NCBI GenBank assembly: GCA_945635805.1
Contig: CALZCW010000038.1
Location: 1 to 6,500, forward strand
Length of the DNA: 6,500 nucleotides
Origin: an uncultured Clostridia bacterium
GTDB taxonomy: Bacteria; Bacillota; Clostridia; Oscillospirales; Oscillospiraceae
Direction: 5' to 3'
Under the pieces are notes generated by a model. The model worked only from the letters and a program-made list of their open reading frames with translations, did not search any database and was not told the origin of the DNA. Shown here piece after piece: positions 6,285 to 6,500 of this stretch. The translations under genes and the position numbers were made by a program. How positions within the stretch are numbered: position 1 is the first letter of the stretch; each line of letters begins with the position of its first letter.

Positions 6285-6303
6285 GATGTGTGCGCTCCGC
6301 ACA
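6284..6303 (+). repeat. Hairpin repeat B: GGATGTGT followed by a GC-capped stem
   Basis: TGTGCG (6289-6294) and CGCACA (6298-6303) form a 6-pair stem with loop CTC. It shares GGATGTGT and the stem position with hairpin A, but the stem bases have changed on both arms, which suggests that the fold is maintained or re-formed. Confidence 0.65.
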
Positions 6304-6317
6304 GAGATTCTAATTTG

Positions 6318-6337
6318 GCACGGCAGAGCCACCGTGC
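6318..6337 (+). repeat. Small inverted repeat (GCACGG/CCGTGC)
   Basis: GCACGG (6318-6323) pairs with CCGTGC (6332-6337) around an 8-base loop. There is no T-run, and its function is unknown. Confidence 0.45.
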
Positions 6338-6365
6338 TCCACGAATACCTACAGAATCCCTCGTT

Positions 6366-6397
6366 GGAGCGGACGACCCTGTCCATCCGCTACAGAG
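6366..6397 (+). repeat. Diverged copy of the GCGGACGA hairpin element
   Basis: It shares GCGGACGA and CTGTCC with the complete copy at 6128-6155. Arms AGCGGA (6368-6373) and TCCGCT (6386-6391) still pair, and inner GGAC/GTCC (6371-6374 and 6381-6384) offers an alternative fold. Confidence 0.6.
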
Positions 6398-6410
6398 GGG
6401 TGCGATTTTT

Positions 6411-6444
6411 GGCCGTAGGGCGCGACGACCTCGGCGCGCCGCTC
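6411..6444 (+). repeat. GC-rich hairpin related to the intergenic element family
   Basis: GGCGCG (6419-6424) pairs with CGCGCC (6435-6440) around a 10-base loop. The flanking GTAGGGCGCGACGACC resembles the TAGGGGCGGACGA copies, with the stem changed on both sides. GGCGCGCC at 6433-6440 is itself palindromic. Confidence 0.5.
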
Positions 6445-6500
6445 AGAATTCTCAAGCCAATTCAGGTCTATCTTGTCTGCCGCTTTACGGACGGCATGCC

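Larger units (their letters stand above)
6016..6500. other. Gene-poor intergenic region rich in short repeats
   Basis: I find no gene with family motifs here. The stretch holds several hairpins, diverged copies of a GGGGCGGACGA element and two 7-base tandem repeats, listed separately. No tRNA, rRNA or recognised riboswitch is seen. None of the hairpins is followed by a clear T-run, so I do not call a terminator. The far right edge is open on both strands and could hold the end of a neighbouring gene, but the evidence is too thin to call. Confidence 0.7.

Noticed and set aside
6186..6386. Minus-strand 66-codon open frame in the right-hand intergenic region
   Set aside because: It is a translation through the hairpins and heptamer repeats, shows no domain, and I see no convincing ribosome site.
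6349..6498. Open minus-strand frame entering from the right edge, about 50 codons, ending in TAG at 6349-6351
   Set aside because: It could be the C-terminus of a neighbouring gene, but much of it reads through repeat elements and the plus strand is also open there (GTG near 6400 after GAGGGG). Sequence to the right is needed to decide.

Overview
The window looks like part of an exopolysaccharide or capsule operon from a low-to-moderate-GC Gram-positive gut-type bacterium, most likely a Clostridia member of the Oscillospiraceae/Ruminococcaceae type. The reasons are strong AGGAGG-type ribosome sites, a PHP-family CpsB phosphatase, compact CapA-CapB-like fused tyrosine kinases, and an intergenic block of GGGGCGGACGA hairpins and heptamer repeats that I associate from memory with that group. 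The taxonomic call is inference, not a database result.

All five convincing genes lie on the minus strand and are read from right to left. A strong extended -10 promoter (5987-6015) precedes a CpsB/YwqE-like phosphotyrosine phosphatase (5178-5936). Next come a membrane-anchored protein with bacterial Ig-like repeats (4317-5150), two tandem fused Wzz/BY-kinase proteins (2823-4307 and 1300-2823) whose stop and start share a base, and an ABC exporter (1-1261) that runs off the left edge. Gaps are 27, 9, -1 and 38 bases, and I see no terminator between genes, so this reads as one transcription unit.

Together the genes give the regulatory and export end of a polysaccharide pathway. The two kinases would set polymer length and assembly by cycles of tyrosine autophosphorylation on their Tyr-rich tails. 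CpsB would reverse that phosphorylation. The ABC exporter and the Ig-like protein may take part in export or surface assembly. No glycosyltransferase, flippase (Wzx) or polymerase (Wzy) is in the window; they may lie further left.

The right-hand 485 bases (6016-6500) contain no convincing gene. They hold several hairpins, diverged copies of a GGGGCGGACGA element and 7-bp tandem repeats.

The most notable points are the doubled fused kinases with different tails, including a perfect ten-unit Tyr-Gly repeat flanked by a 19-bp direct repeat, the unusual Ig-like membrane protein inside the kinase operon, and the layered intergenic repeats.
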